Shown: positions 25,805 to 35,675, counted from the first letter of the stretch. The stretch: 64,000 nt of DNA from Acidisoma cellulosilyticum (GCF_020621385.1 NZ_JAESVA010000008.1:167686-231685); one strand, 5' to 3'. Numbers and translations: made by a program. Notes: generated from the letters alone by a model not told the origin.

Positions 25805-28800
25805 ATGCTCGACGATCTTGAACTCAGCCTTATGGCCTTCCCGCAAAGCTGGACGGCCGCGACGCAAACCCTGGCCGTCAATCTGCTGGTTCTGCCGATC
25901 GGCAATCCGCTCGGCGCCGTCGGCAGCCTTGCCAAATTCGCCGGCACCACGCTGAACCTGAACCTGCGGCTGATGCAGGGGGAGGCGCTGCCCGCCAGCG
26001 GCAATCCGGCTGCGCTGACCTTGCCTTTTGCCGCCGTGCCGCCGCCCGGTGCCGTCGCGCTGCTGCAAGGTCTGCAAGCAAGACTGCCGGCGGGTGCCAC
26101 GATCACCACCGGCAAAGTGACAGCCGCCAAGGCGCCGCCGGCGACGCTGCGCATCAAGAAAGCGCTGCCGCCGAGCTATACCCAGGCCATTCCGTTTTCC
26201 CGCCCCCTGAACCCTGAGCTTTTCGTCGTCGGCGACGGCTATGGTTGCGCCGTCAAAGCTCAGGACCCGGGCCTGACCTTGCCGAGACCATCGCCGAATA
26301 TCGCCTGGGGCCAATTGATCTCCTATATCCTGCAGCAGCCGGCGCTGGCCCAGGCCTGCGGTTTCGTCTACCAGACCGCGATCACCATTCCGCCCGCGCT
26401 GCTGACCGATACGAGCTGGATCAGCTTCGCGATCGATACCAGCAACGCCGCCAATCCCTTCGTCAGCGATCTTGCCAATCCCGACGCCATTCGCAGCTAT
26501 GCCGCCCGACTTCCCGCGCTTGCCGCCGACCGCAAGCTGTTCGCGGCCGCGCTGTTTCCGATCGTCGCTGCGCCGGGCGCCAATCTTGCGACACCCGATC
26601 TTGAAGCCCAGATCTATGATGACGGCTTCGCGCAGGTCACTCACTGTCATCAGCCGCCGACCATTGATACGGCAACCGGCAATACCACGGGCCTGGCGCC
26701 TGGTGCCGAGGCCGGGATTCAGATCGGCTGGGACGATGAGCAAGTCACCGTCTGGCTCGACCGCTCGGTGGGGCTTTTGCGCGACCGGGCGAATAATACC
26801 ACCACCAATCCCGAATCACCGCTCGGCGTGCTGGGCTATCGCGTCGATACGCGCGAGAGCGGGGCTGTGCTGTGGAACGCGCTTTGCGCGGTCACCGGCA
26901 CGCTGCCGTTCAGCGGGGCTGCCGCCACCGGCATCGGCAATACGCCCAGCGGGGAGCTGTTCATCAACCCGGCGCCGACACGCTCCAATACCGCAGCGGC
27001 AGCCGCGGACCCCGGCTGGATGCCGCTTTATTTCGCCGCCTGGCGTGGCGCCAGCCTGGTCACGGCCGACCCCACGGTCACGCAGCTTAACCCGCCCGCA
27101 CCGGCCGGCACCACGCCGCCCCCGCTCAGCACGCTGTCCGGCGTGCCGGTGCCGCCGCCGCTCTACGGCCATGAATACCAGTTTCGCGTGCGGCTGACGG
27201 ATCTTACGGGCGGCGGCCCGGCCGTCGCCGACGCGCCTTTGCATCCGGGCCTGGTGCCGATCGCCACCTGCCCCTTCCGGCGCTTCATCTCACCCAAGTC
27301 GCTGGAAGTCACCACCAGCCCGGCGCCGCCGCCCTTGCCCGCGAAGCCGCTCGCGTCGCGCACCATCACCAAGCTGGTCGTGGCGAGGCCGTTCATCGGC
27401 TATCCCGAGGCGATGTTCGCGGGCGTTGCGCCGACAACATTTCAGGGCGCCAGCCTGACAAGCCTGATCGACGTGGCGCTGGCATCCGGTCGCGCCATCG
27501 GCGTCCCCGATCCCGACGTCGATCGGTTTCTGGTCACCGTCGAGGCGGCGATTCCCGACCATGACACCGGCATCGCGGGCAGCCTGCCGGGCGAGCTTGA
27601 CGGCGCCAAGTGGCGGATCATCTATTCCGTGACCGAGACTTTTCCGGCGGCGACCGATGGCACGGTGACACTGTCGTTGAGTTACGTCGATACGCCGGAT
27701 ATCAGCGCCATGACGCCGCCGCCCGATGGCGCGACCCTATTGCCGATCCCGACGGCGCGGGATATCCGCCTGCGGCTGACCCCGTTGTCAGCGGTCAAAA
27801 GCAATTACTACGGCACGCCGACACCGCCCGCCGGTGCAATCACCGACTTTATCACGCGCAAGGAAGCGACCAGCGAAGCGGACCTATTCCCCTTCAAGCC
27901 GGAAACGCAGCTCAGCGCCTGCTGGCTGCAGCCCGGCGGCAATCTGCCCGCGTTGCTCGCGCAATCCTTCGGGCTGACGCAGAACGGATTGACGCTCGGC
28001 GGATCACCCGGCCAACGCACCGTCTTCGCGGTATCCGGCGCCTTACGCGCCTCGCTCGCGCCGGATCGCAGCGCCGTCACGCTCGCCAGTTCGAACGAAT
28101 TGCTCGATCATTGGATCGTCGCGCTCAGCATCGATATCGCGCGCGACTGGACCTGGGAAGGATTCGCGCCGCAGGCGCTGTCACTCACGCGTGACGGCAC
28201 CCCGATCGGCAATCTGACTTTCCCGACGGTTATCGGCGGCAGCGCCTTGGGTGACCTGTCACATCCCGCCGATCGTAGCATGACCCGGCTGGTGTTTCTG
28301 GATGCGATCAGCCCGGACCCGTCGCCCGGCCACTATCCACGGGAGATCAAGCTTCGCTATGTCGTCACCGCCAGTTTCACGAGCGCGCCTGCACTGTACC
28401 AGAGCTATACGACGCTCCGTCTGCCGATCACGACACGCCCCGCCCAGACGCCGCGGATCGTCTCGACAGGCATCATCGAAAGCCCCTATGTCCCGGCTGC
28501 CGATTATTCCAGCACCGCCCTGCGAACCAGGTTTCTTTGGATCGAATTCGATGCGCCGATCGCGGACGGCGATGACGACGCCTATTTTGGCCGCGTGCTG
28601 GCTTACGGGCCGGACCCCCTTCTCGCGATCGAGCTTGAACCCGACACCGCGCCGGTCACCGCGCCGGAGCCGCCGCTCGGCATCGACCCTGAAGCCGTGC
28701 GCGTCATCTTTGCCGGCGAGGATTCCGACGAATCCGGGCTCGATGCGATGACGCCGCTGATCGCCGCGATCCCGGTCGCGGGAATTGCGGACGGTCTGCA

Positions 28801-29503
28801 TTATCTGCTGCCGCTGCCGCCCGGCATCGCACCCGACGCGCTCGACCTGTTCGGCTTCTGGACCTATGAATTCCGCGTCGGCCATAGCCAAATCTGGAGC
28901 ACGGCCCAGGGCCGCTTCGGCCGGCCGTTGCGTGTCGCCGGAATCCAGCATCCGCCGCCGCAATTGACCTGCACGACCTGGCGCAATGATACTGGCGTGA
29001 CGGCGACGGCCCCTTACGCGACGACCCTGTTGGACGGGCAGCCGGCGCTGAACCTGCGCGCCGGGGACCCGCAGACGGCGCTGTGGTTCATGCTCTATGC
29101 CCAGGTGACCCAGACCGATGGCGCCAGTCAGCGGAATATTTTGCTGTCCCGTCAATGCGCGACACTTCTGCCGCAGACCTTGAACGGCAAACCGACGGTG
29201 ACGGCCCACAGTCAGAACCGCGAGCCGCGCGGAACGGTGACCTTCACGGCATCGGCGATTGCCGGCGTGCTCAGCCAATTGGGCCTGCCGGCCAATGCCC
29301 CGCTGAGCGTCCTCTGTGTCGAGATTCTGCCCGGCCCGCTGCAGTCCAAACAACTCGCCGCCGCGGTGGCGGAGACGGAGGCCGTAGCGGAGAGAGCGGC
29401 CGCGAGCGCGACCACGAGCAAGGAAGATCCGGTCGGCAGCCAGCTCGGCGAGCGGCGCATTCTCCGCACCTCCCCGCTCACGCCCGTGCCGGCGATATGC
29501 TGA
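25805..29503 (+). CDS. Giant protein of unknown function, second of a pair (1232 residues)
   Basis: I do not recognise a family. The protein is Pro-, Ala- and Thr-rich with many short beta-like segments and several fibronectin-like stretches (GHEYQFRVRLTDLTGG; FGFWTYEFRVGH), but no certain domain. No signal peptide is seen; the C-terminus is Ala/Glu-rich (VAETEAVAERAAASA) and probably helical. The reading frame is intact over 3.7 kb, with codon bias like that of its neighbours, so it is a real gene under selection. AGGAG overlaps the upstream stop codon. The pair might form one large extracytoplasmic or particle-like complex, but nothing in the sequence proves this. Confidence 0.7.
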   Translation: MLDDLELSLMAFPQSWTAATQTLAVNLLVLPIGNPLGAVGSLAKFAGTTLNLNLRLMQGEALPASGNPAALTLPFAAVPPPGAVALLQGLQARLPAGATITTGKVTAAKAPPATLRIKKALPPSYTQAIPFSRPLNPELFVVGDGYGCAVKAQDPGLTLPRPSPNIAWGQLISYILQQPALAQACGFVYQTAITIPPALLTDTSWISFAIDTSNAANPFVSDLANPDAIRSYAARLPALAADRKLFAAALFPIVAAPGANLATPDLEAQIYDDGFAQVTHCHQPPTIDTATGNTTGLAPGAEAGIQIGWDDEQVTVWLDRSVGLLRDRANNTTTNPESPLGVLGYRVDTRESGAVLWNALCAVTGTLPFSGAAATGIGNTPSGELFINPAPTRSNTAAAAADPGWMPLYFAAWRGASLVTADPTVTQLNPPAPAGTTPPPLSTLSGVPVPPPLYGHEYQFRVRLTDLTGGGPAVADAPLHPGLVPIATCPFRRFISPKSLEVTTSPAPPPLPAKPLASRTITKLVVARPFIGYPEAMFAGVAPTTFQGASLTSLIDVALASGRAIGVPDPDVDRFLVTVEAAIPDHDTGIAGSLPGELDGAKWRIIYSVTETFPAATDGTVTLSLSYVDTPDISAMTPPPDGATLLPIPTARDIRLRLTPLSAVKSNYYGTPTPPAGAITDFITRKEATSEADLFPFKPETQLSACWLQPGGNLPALLAQSFGLTQNGLTLGGSPGQRTVFAVSGALRASLAPDRSAVTLASSNELLDHWIVALSIDIARDWTWEGFAPQALSLTRDGTPIGNLTFPTVIGGSALGDLSHPADRSMTRLVFLDAISPDPSPGHYPREIKLRYVVTASFTSAPALYQSYTTLRLPITTRPAQTPRIVSTGIIESPYVPAADYSSTALRTRFLWIEFDAPIADGDDDAYFGRVLAYGPDPLLAIELEPDTAPVTAPEPPLGIDPEAVRVIFAGEDSDESGLDAMTPLIAAIPVAGIADGLHYLLPLPPGIAPDALDLFGFWTYEFRVGHSQIWSTAQGRFGRPLRVAGIQHPPPQLTCTTWRNDTGVTATAPYATTLLDGQPALNLRAGDPQTALWFMLYAQVTQTDGASQRNILLSRQCATLLPQTLNGKPTVTAHSQNREPRGTVTFTASAIAGVLSQLGLPANAPLSVLCVEILPGPLQSKQLAAAVAETEAVAERAAASATTSKEDPVGSQLGERRILRTSPLTPVPAIC

Positions 29504-29614
29504 ACAGTAGACTATCCATGGCAAAACCCCGTCTGCTGAAATGATTTGCGCGGACAGGGAATAAAATCGGGCAAGCTCCAGTCTTGGGAGGGTCAATAGA
29601 GGAAGACCCAAGCC

Positions 29615-30553
29615 ATGCGACAAGACGAGGAAGACGGTCAGCCCGGCCGGCGGCGCGTTATGGAATGTGCCGCCTGGATCGGCACAGGCGTTCTGTGGGC
29701 GGTGTCAGGCGGGGTGCCGCGAACGGTCGGGCTGATCGGCAGCGCCGCCGCCGAAGGTCTGCAGGATGATTTCACCTTTCTGCAGATGAGCGACAACCAT
29801 ATCGGCTTCAAAGCCGGGCCTTATCAGGATGTGCCCGGCACATTGCAGGCGGCGATCGGCCGGGCAAAGACGCTGCCGCGCCATCCCTCCCTCATGCTGC
29901 ATACCGGCGATATCAGCCATTTCTCCAAGGAGGAGCAATTCGAGCAAGCCGATGCGATCAATGCAAAACTCGGCCTCGACATCCATCACGTACCGGGCGA
30001 GCATGACATGCTCGATCCGGGCAAGAAACTTTATCTGGCGCGCTATGGCAAGAAGACCAAGGGTGACGGCTGGTACAGCTTCGACGATCATGGCGTCCAT
30101 TTCATCGGTCTTTCCAATGTCACCCATAGCGGGCCGGACGGGCAATGGCTGCTGGGCGCCGACCAGATCGCTTGGCTGGCCGATGATCTGCGGGCGGTCA
30201 GCGCCTCCACCCCGATCATCGTCTTCGCGCATATCCCGTTATGGACGATCTACGCCAAATGGGGCTGGGGCACGGCGGATGCCAGCGCCGCCTTGCCGCT
30301 GTTCCGCCGCTTTGGGTCCGTCACCTTTCTGAACGGGCATATCCACCAGATCGTGCAGAAGGTGGAGGGCAACATCGCCTTTCATACGGCAAGGTCCACG
30401 GCCTTTCCGCAGCCGGCGCCCGGCACGGCCGCGCATCCGGGGCCGATCATGACGATCACGTCGGCTACCCTCGGCGACTATCTCGGGATCACCAGCGCGA
30501 CAAGCCATATCACGGCGACGCGCCTGGCCCTGACCGACACCACACTCACCTGA
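29615..30553 (+). CDS. Calcineurin-like metallophosphoesterase with Tat-type leader
   Basis: A 312-residue phosphoesterase, probably periplasmic. The N-terminus has GRRRVME followed by a hydrophobic stretch and AAAEG, compatible with twin-arginine export. The catalytic metal motifs are present in order: SDNH near 57, LHTGDISH near 98, GEHD near 128, FAHIP near 204 and NGHIH near 240. The usual GNHD motif is GEHD here, as in some family branches. GAGGAAGA lies upstream of the ATG. It follows the second giant gene by 111 bp and is 12 bp from the cupredoxin gene, with which it forms a unit. The substrate is unknown. Confidence 0.85.
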   Translation: MRQDEEDGQPGRRRVMECAAWIGTGVLWAVSGGVPRTVGLIGSAAAEGLQDDFTFLQMSDNHIGFKAGPYQDVPGTLQAAIGRAKTLPRHPSLMLHTGDISHFSKEEQFEQADAINAKLGLDIHHVPGEHDMLDPGKKLYLARYGKKTKGDGWYSFDDHGVHFIGLSNVTHSGPDGQWLLGADQIAWLADDLRAVSASTPIIVFAHIPLWTIYAKWGWGTADASAALPLFRRFGSVTFLNGHIHQIVQKVEGNIAFHTARSTAFPQPAPGTAAHPGPIMTITSATLGDYLGITSATSHITATRLALTDTTLT

Positions 30554-30565
30554 AAGAGACGCGGC

Positions 30566-30874
30566 ATGTTGAAAGCAATGGTCTTTTCCGTCGCGCTGCT
30601 GATCGCCCCGCTGGCGCAGGCCGCGACCTTGGCCGTCACCGTCGACGACTACAGCTTTGCGCCGGACAGCATCACGATCCATCCCGGCGACACTGTCTCC
30701 TGGCAGAATAATGATTCCGTCCCCCACACCGCTACGGCCCTGGACGGCAAAAGCTTCGACTCAGGCACGCTTGACCCCGGCGCGCGCTGGAGCTTCACCT
30801 TCAAGATGCCAGGCCATTATCCCTATCGTTGCGCCATCCACCCGGACATGCGCGGAACGATCATCGTTCAATAG
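30566..30874 (+). CDS. Small periplasmic cupredoxin (plastocyanin-like)
   Basis: A 102-residue blue-copper protein. A signal peptide (MLKAMVFSVALLIAPLAQAA) leads to a single cupredoxin domain. The copper ligands are visible: His in SVPHTAT, then Cys, His and Met in YRCAIHPDM. It would carry electrons or bind copper in the periplasm. It sits between a metallophosphoesterase and an ECF sigma factor on the same strand, a grouping that suggests shared stress- or metal-responsive control. Confidence 0.9.
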   Translation: MLKAMVFSVALLIAPLAQAATLAVTVDDYSFAPDSITIHPGDTVSWQNNDSVPHTATALDGKSFDSGTLDPGARWSFTFKMPGHYPYRCAIHPDMRGTIIVQ

Positions 30875-30884
30875 GCTGAAGCCC

Positions 30885-31406
30885 ATGATGGCCGATGATC
30901 CGTCGCGCGCCAAATTCCTGGCTTTGGCCTTGCCGCTGCTGCCGAAACAGCATCGGATGGCAATGGCGATGACGGGTAACCGATCCCGCGCCGATGATCT
31001 GGTGCAGGATACCTATCTGCGCGCCCTGAAATATTTTCGGTCATACCAGGGCGAGGATTTCGCGGCCTGGATGGCGGCCATCATGCGCAATCTGCACCGC
31101 GACCAGATCCACACCACCTTGCCCATGGATGATGATGATGACCTCAGCGCGCTACCCGACCCCGCGCCCAGCCCGGAACAGATGATCCTGCACGCGGACC
31201 GGAACCGGCATCTGCATGATCTGATCGCGGCACTGCCGGAGGGGCTGCGCGAGGTTCTGGTGATGCGGGAATTCGGCGATCTGTCCTATGCCCAGATTGC
31301 GCAGGTTTTGTCCTTGCCGGTCGGCACCGTCATGTCGCGCCTGTCACGAGCGCGCGAGTATTTGCGCAAAGCTTGGCTGAATATCGATGATGAGTCCCTG
31401 ATATGA
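30885..31406 (+). CDS. ECF-type RNA polymerase sigma factor
   Basis: A 173-residue sigma factor with only regions 2 and 4. Region 2 contains RADDLVQDTYLRALKYF; region 4 contains LREVLVMREFGDLSYAQIAQVLSLPVGTVMSRLSRAR. A short acidic linker (MDDDDDL) lies between them. The start is ATG 30885 or the next codon; longer open frames upstream overlap the cupredoxin gene and have no homology. The stop overlaps the anti-sigma start by 4 bp (ATGA), the usual coupling of sigma and anti-sigma genes. Confidence 0.9.
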   Translation: MMADDPSRAKFLALALPLLPKQHRMAMAMTGNRSRADDLVQDTYLRALKYFRSYQGEDFAAWMAAIMRNLHRDQIHTTLPMDDDDDLSALPDPAPSPEQMILHADRNRHLHDLIAALPEGLREVLVMREFGDLSYAQIAQVLSLPVGTVMSRLSRAREYLRKAWLNIDDESLI

Positions 31407-32098
31407 GCTGCGATGACAGGCATGAACACCTCAATGCATTGCTGGACGGTGAGCTGTCAGCCCCGGATGCCGCCGTACTGACGGCTCATCTGGCCGTCTG
31501 CCCCGCCTGCATGCAACGCCTGGGCGAATTGGCGGCGATCCGCGCGGCGATCGCCGGGCTGCACCGGGAGATTGTCTCCCCCGCGCTGGAGCAGCGCATC
31601 CTGGCCATGACCGATGATGCAATGCCGAAAGCGGTTCTGCCGTTCCGGCCGCGTCGGCGTCAGATCGGCATGCTGGCCATCGCCGCCGGCATTGCCGCTC
31701 TCCTCGTCGTGACGCTAAGCCCAGGCAAAGACCATCTGGCCGATTTCGTGGCGGTGCGTGATGCGGCCCAGCGCAGCGCCCTGATGCAGACGATGGCACC
31801 GGCAGGGGCGATCAACCCGCCCGTCGTGCCGGGCTTCACGCTGGCCGCGTCACGCACGGATATTCTGGTGGGACACAAGGCTTTGGTGGCGACCTATCGC
31901 CGCGACGGCTCGGTCATCACGCTTTGCGCCTGGCCCGCCGGCAAGGAGCCCGCGCATGGCCTGGAACAAAAGACCTATCGCGGTGCGGCGATCACCTATT
32001 GGAATGATGGAAAAAACGAATATTGGGTGACGAGCGCCGGGCCGAGGACGCTCGTCTCAGATTTCGTGACAGGGCTAAGCGCCTTGTCCGGCGCATAG
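31403..32098 (+). CDS. Zinc-finger anti-sigma factor, single-pass membrane protein
   Basis: A 231-residue anti-sigma factor. The N-terminal zinc-binding motif is AHLAVCPAC (His-x3-Cys-x2-Cys). One transmembrane helix lies near residues 88-105 (IGMLAIAAGIAALLVV), and the rest should be periplasmic. It should hold the ECF sigma factor of the preceding gene inactive until a periplasmic signal arrives. Because the periplasmic cupredoxin and phosphoesterase genes are upstream on the same strand, they may be part of the regulon or of the sensing. Confidence 0.88.
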   Translation: MSCDDRHEHLNALLDGELSAPDAAVLTAHLAVCPACMQRLGELAAIRAAIAGLHREIVSPALEQRILAMTDDAMPKAVLPFRPRRRQIGMLAIAAGIAALLVVTLSPGKDHLADFVAVRDAAQRSALMQTMAPAGAINPPVVPGFTLAASRTDILVGHKALVATYRRDGSVITLCAWPAGKEPAHGLEQKTYRGAAITYWNDGKNEYWVTSAGPRTLVSDFVTGLSALSGA

Positions 32099-32119
32099 CG
32101 GCTGGCCCATCCCAGGCAA

Positions 32120-32833
32120 TCAGTCTTCGTCGTTCAGGCCCAGATGCTCGGCCAGAAAGGCGATCGTCCGGCCATTGGCGAGGGCTGCGGCTTCGGCATT
32201 GTAATGCGCGCCGTTGTGACGCGCGAAGGCGTGGTTCTGACCGGCATAGCTGTAGACGGTCGTGTCCGGCACGGTTGACAGAGCATCGACTATGCTGGCC
32301 TGCGCGTCCTTGTTGATATACTCGTCCTCTTCCGCAAGATGCATCAGCAGCGGCGCCCCGATCGCGTCCGCCTCATCCAGATAACGTTCGGTGTCGCCAC
32401 CGTGATAGGCGACGGCCGCGTCCACGTCATGCCGCGCGGCGGTCAGATAGGTCATCAACCCGCCAAGGCAGAAACCCATGACGCCGACCATGCCGGTGCC
32501 GTCGTCCAACTCCGCCGCCGCATCCAGCGTCGCGACGATATCGTCCACGCCGATATCGCGGTCATAGCCGGTATAGAGCGCGAAGCCCTTCTGCCATTCC
32601 TCATCGGACAAGGTATTGAGATCGACCCCCGGTTCCTGACGCCAAAACAGGTCCGGCGCGACGGCGATGAAGCCGGCCGCCGCCAGTTCATCGCATGTCT
32701 GGCGGATATCCCGATTGACGCCGAAAATCTCGTGCAGGACGACGACGGCGGGCGCCGGCAGATGGTCAGGCTTTGCAAGATAGGCCGAGAAGGCGCCATC
32801 CTCGGTTTCGATCGTGATCGTCTCATGCGTCAT
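32120..32833 (-). CDS. Dienelactone hydrolase family protein
   Basis: A 237-residue alpha/beta hydrolase. The nucleophile is Cys in GFCLGG near residue 126, with the expected Asp in EEDEYI and His in GQNHAFAR, completing a Cys-Asp-His triad. LHEIFGVN near 33 provides the oxyanion/structural element. Full family length, no signal peptide, so cytoplasmic. It converges on the anti-sigma gene and is followed by the amidase on the same strand after a 113-bp gap. The natural substrate (lactone or ester) is not clear from context. Confidence 0.85.
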   Translation of the reverse strand: MTHETITIETEDGAFSAYLAKPDHLPAPAVVVLHEIFGVNRDIRQTCDELAAAGFIAVAPDLFWRQEPGVDLNTLSDEEWQKGFALYTGYDRDIGVDDIVATLDAAAELDDGTGMVGVMGFCLGGLMTYLTAARHDVDAAVAYHGGDTERYLDEADAIGAPLLMHLAEEDEYINKDAQASIVDALSTVPDTTVYSYAGQNHAFARHNGAHYNAEAAALANGRTIAFLAEHLGLNDED

Positions 32834-32946
32834 GGTCGCTGCTCCCTTGTTTGCCCGCAGCCTAGGCCGAGATGGGCAGTACGGCCAGCGGCGGGATTAA
32901 GACAAAAGCGGCCGGAGGATTACCCCCCGGCCGCAGTCGCCTTCGA

Positions 32947-34461
32947 TCAGACGCTTTTCCAGTCGCCGGCCGCCTCAAAAGCGGCGGCCGCCGCATAGAT
33001 CGTGCTTTCATCCCAATGCTTGGCGATCAGCATGGCGCCCACCGGCAGCCCGTCGCTGAGGCCGCAGGGGATGGACATGGCCGGGTGGCCGGTAACATCG
33101 AAGGGCGCGGTATTGGCGATCATCTCGAAGGCCCGCGCCGTATAGGTCGGCAGATCGGCGTCACGGTCCGGCAGTTCGCTCGCCACGATCGGCAAGGTCG
33201 GCATCAGCAGGAGGTCGTAGCTGGCGAGCGCCGTATCATAGGCTGCCGTCAGACGACGCGCGATATTCTGCGCCTTGGCGTAGTAACGGCCACGGTAATG
33301 GCGCGTGAAATACTCGCCGATCATCATCGAGATCTTGAGCGTGTCGGACAGATCATTGGCGCGGTCGCGCCAGGACGCATGCGCGTCCATCAGCCCGACA
33401 TTGTACTGGCCCTTCCAGTTGAAGCCCATGCCGTTGCCGAGCATCATCTGCGCCAGCAGACCTTCATTGCCGATAGGCGACCAGATATCCTTGCCGATGC
33501 GATGCATGGGGATGCTGACCTGCTCCACCACCGCACCGAGGCTTTCGAACCTTTTCGCGGCCTTGCGCACCTTGCCGTCCACGCCCGCCTGGGAATTGGC
33601 CCAGCCGAAACCCTCGGTGACGATGCCGATCCGCAGCCCTTTGACACCACGGCCCAGCGCTTCGGTATAGTTGGCCGGCTTGCAGCCCATCTGGCGCGGA
33701 TCGAGCCCGTCCGGCCCCGCCAGCACTTCGAGCAGCAGCGCATTGTCGGCGACCGTCGCCGTCATCGGGCCGGTATGGTCGATCGTGCTTTCGATCGGCA
33801 TGACGCCCGTATAGGGCACCAGACCCCAACTGCCCTTCATGCCGTAAATGCCGCAGAAGGAGGCCGGAATGCGGATCGACCCGCCCTGGTCGCCGCCGAT
33901 CGCCATATCGACCGCGCCGCTTGCCACCAGCGCGCCGGAGCCGGAGGAGGAGCCGCCGGCGGAATAGCCCCGGCGGTGCGGATTGTGGACAGGGCCGAGC
34001 GCGCCGGTATGGCTGCCGCCGGAGAGGCAGAAACACTCGCAATGCGCCTTGCCGAGGATAGTGGCGCCGGCATCGAGCATGCGCGTCACGATGGTTGCGT
34101 CCTGATCCGGCACATAGCCTTCCAGCGTCGCGGCGCCGTTCATCATCGGCACGCCGGCGAGGCAGACATTGTCCTTCAGCGCCACGGTCTTGCCGGCGAG
34201 CGGACCGGTCGGCGCCCCCTTCACGGTCGATTTCACATACCAGGCGTTGAGCGGATTCTCGGCCGCCGAGGGCTGATAGCCCGGTGTGCGGGGATAGGTG
34301 ACGATGGGCTTCTCGTCCGGCAATTCATCGACGATCCGGTAGGACGCGACGGCGCCGTCCATGAGGTCCCGGAACATCTCCAGCCGCTCGGGCGAGAGGT
34401 CCATGCCGAGGTCGTCGACGATATCCTGCATCTGCGACAAGGTAGGCCGTTCGACGGTCAT
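32947..34461 (-). CDS. Amidase-signature enzyme
   Basis: A 504-residue amidase of the AS family, cleaving carboxylic amides to acid and ammonia or amine. The Ser-cisSer-Lys triad is visible: Lys in VALKDN (about 96), Ser in GGSSSGS (about 171-173) and the nucleophile Ser in [11 protein letters not shown] (about 195). The substrate is not deducible. ATG 34461 is chosen because GAGGAA precedes it; longer frames to 34686 run into unrelated Arg-rich sequence. No signal peptide, so cytoplasmic. Confidence 0.88.
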   Translation of the reverse strand: MTVERPTLSQMQDIVDDLGMDLSPERLEMFRDLMDGAVASYRIVDELPDEKPIVTYPRTPGYQPSAAENPLNAWYVKSTVKGAPTGPLAGKTVALKDNVCLAGVPMMNGAATLEGYVPDQDATIVTRMLDAGATILGKAHCECFCLSGGSHTGALGPVHNPHRRGYSAGGSSSGSGALVASGAVDMAIGGDQGGSIRIPASFCGIYGMKGSWGLVPYTGVMPIESTIDHTGPMTATVADNALLLEVLAGPDGLDPRQMGCKPANYTEALGRGVKGLRIGIVTEGFGWANSQAGVDGKVRKAAKRFESLGAVVEQVSIPMHRIGKDIWSPIGNEGLLAQMMLGNGMGFNWKGQYNVGLMDAHASWRDRANDLSDTLKISMMIGEYFTRHYRGRYYAKAQNIARRLTAAYDTALASYDLLLMPTLPIVASELPDRDADLPTYTARAFEMIANTAPFDVTGHPAMSIPCGLSDGLPVGAMLIAKHWDESTIYAAAAAFEAAGDWKSV

Positions 34462-34672
34462 GCCGTGTTCCTCGAAAGTGACGTGATGATGCGGATGATG
34501 GCACCCTTCGGCAGGGTCGTCACGCGCGCTGCTGCGGCGCAGCGTCGCACGGCGCCGCCCAAGCCATGCGGGCGCGGAATCTGCGGGATTCCCAAATGAC
34601 TCGGCTGGCGGCCGCACGCAAACCCCGGCGCTGTTACGTGGGAGACCGGGAATGGGACCGAAGCGAGACAAG

Positions 34673-34700
34673 TTGACAGCTGTCAATTGTTGTTTATCAT
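34673..34700 (+). promoter_or_regulatory. Promoter of the RepB/ParB-like gene with overlapping palindromic operator
   Basis: TTGACA at 34673-34678 and TATCAT at 34695-34700 are 16 bp apart, a good sigma-70-type promoter. The perfect 14-bp palindrome TTGACAGCTGTCAA at 34673-34686 covers the -35 box. This arrangement fits autorepression, or the site may be a centromere-like binding site of the downstream ParB-type protein. Confidence 0.6.
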
Positions 34701-34736
34701 TGCGTTATCGTATTAATTAGCTGTAATCTTGCTCTC

Positions 34737-35660
34737 ATGGCAGATCGCGACCGCATCAAGGACAAGACCGAACCCGGGATAGAAGCGGCGATGGGTAGCA
34801 CCGACAGAATCAGCGATCTGGACCCGGCTTTGATCGACCATTCCTTTATCGAAGATCGCATGGAACCGACGGATGCCAATTATCGGCGCCTGCGGGAGAG
34901 CATCGCCGCGCAAGGTCAGACCTCCCCCATTCTGATCAGGCCGCACCCGGCCGAGCCAGGTCGCTATCAGGCTGCCTTCGGTCATCGACGCCTGCGCGCC
35001 GCCGCCGAACTGGGCCGACCGGTCCGCTGCATCGTGAGGCCGCTCACCGACCGCGATCTGGTCATTGCCCAGGGACAGGAAAACAGCGCGCGCGCCGATC
35101 TGTCCTTTATCGAGCAAGGGCGCTTCGCCATCGCCCTGCAAGACCGCGGCTATAGCCGGGAGACGATCATGCAGGCGCTCAGCCTTGACAAGGCAAGCCT
35201 GTCACGGCTGGTCCGGGTCACCGACCGACTGCCCACGGATATTGTGGAGGCCATCGGGCCCGCGCCCGCGATCGGACGCAATCGATGGATGGCGCTCTCC
35301 CTCGCCTTTCGCAAATATGCGGCGGACCGGCCGGTCGATCCGCTGCTGGAGGATGCAAGCTTCATCTATGCGCCATCCGACCAGCGTTTCGACCTTCTCT
35401 ATCGGCATCTGACGCGGCCGGCGATCCTGGCGAAGCGCAAGCCATCGCCGTCACGCCGCTACCGCAACAGCGCCGGGCAGACGATCGCGACCGCCACACA
35501 GACCGAGACGACCACAACCGTCACGATCGACCGGACCGTGACGCGGGCTTTCGGCGAATTCCTGCTCGGCCGGCTGGATGCGCTCTATGCCGAGTATATG
35601 GCGGGCCACCCGGCAGAGCCGCATAAGCCGCCCGTCCTGTGGCATTCGATCGAGCGTTAG
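34737..35660 (+). CDS. Orphan RepB/ParB-like partition protein
   Basis: A 307-residue ParB-family protein. The N-terminal ParB/Srx domain includes LRESIAAQGQTSPILIRPH, AFGHRRLRAA and AQGQENSARADLSFIEQGRFA. A helix-turn-helix follows (YSRETIMQALSLDKASLSRLVRV), and the C-terminal part resembles plasmid RepB. No ParA gene is adjacent; the window's ParA/ParB pair is about 7 kb away with a different ParB (43392-44402). It may bind the palindrome at 34673-34686 in its own promoter and act as a regulator, an accessory partition protein, or a remnant of a second replicon. Confidence 0.85.
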   Translation: MADRDRIKDKTEPGIEAAMGSTDRISDLDPALIDHSFIEDRMEPTDANYRRLRESIAAQGQTSPILIRPHPAEPGRYQAAFGHRRLRAAAELGRPVRCIVRPLTDRDLVIAQGQENSARADLSFIEQGRFAIALQDRGYSRETIMQALSLDKASLSRLVRVTDRLPTDIVEAIGPAPAIGRNRWMALSLAFRKYAADRPVDPLLEDASFIYAPSDQRFDLLYRHLTRPAILAKRKPSPSRRYRNSAGQTIATATQTETTTTVTIDRTVTRAFGEFLLGRLDALYAEYMAGHPAEPHKPPVLWHSIER

Positions 35661-35675
35661 ACCTGCCCGTATGCT

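Noticed and set aside
32872..34599. A 575-codon plus-strand frame over the amidase.
   Set aside because: Antisense shadow; the minus strand has the complete amidase triad.
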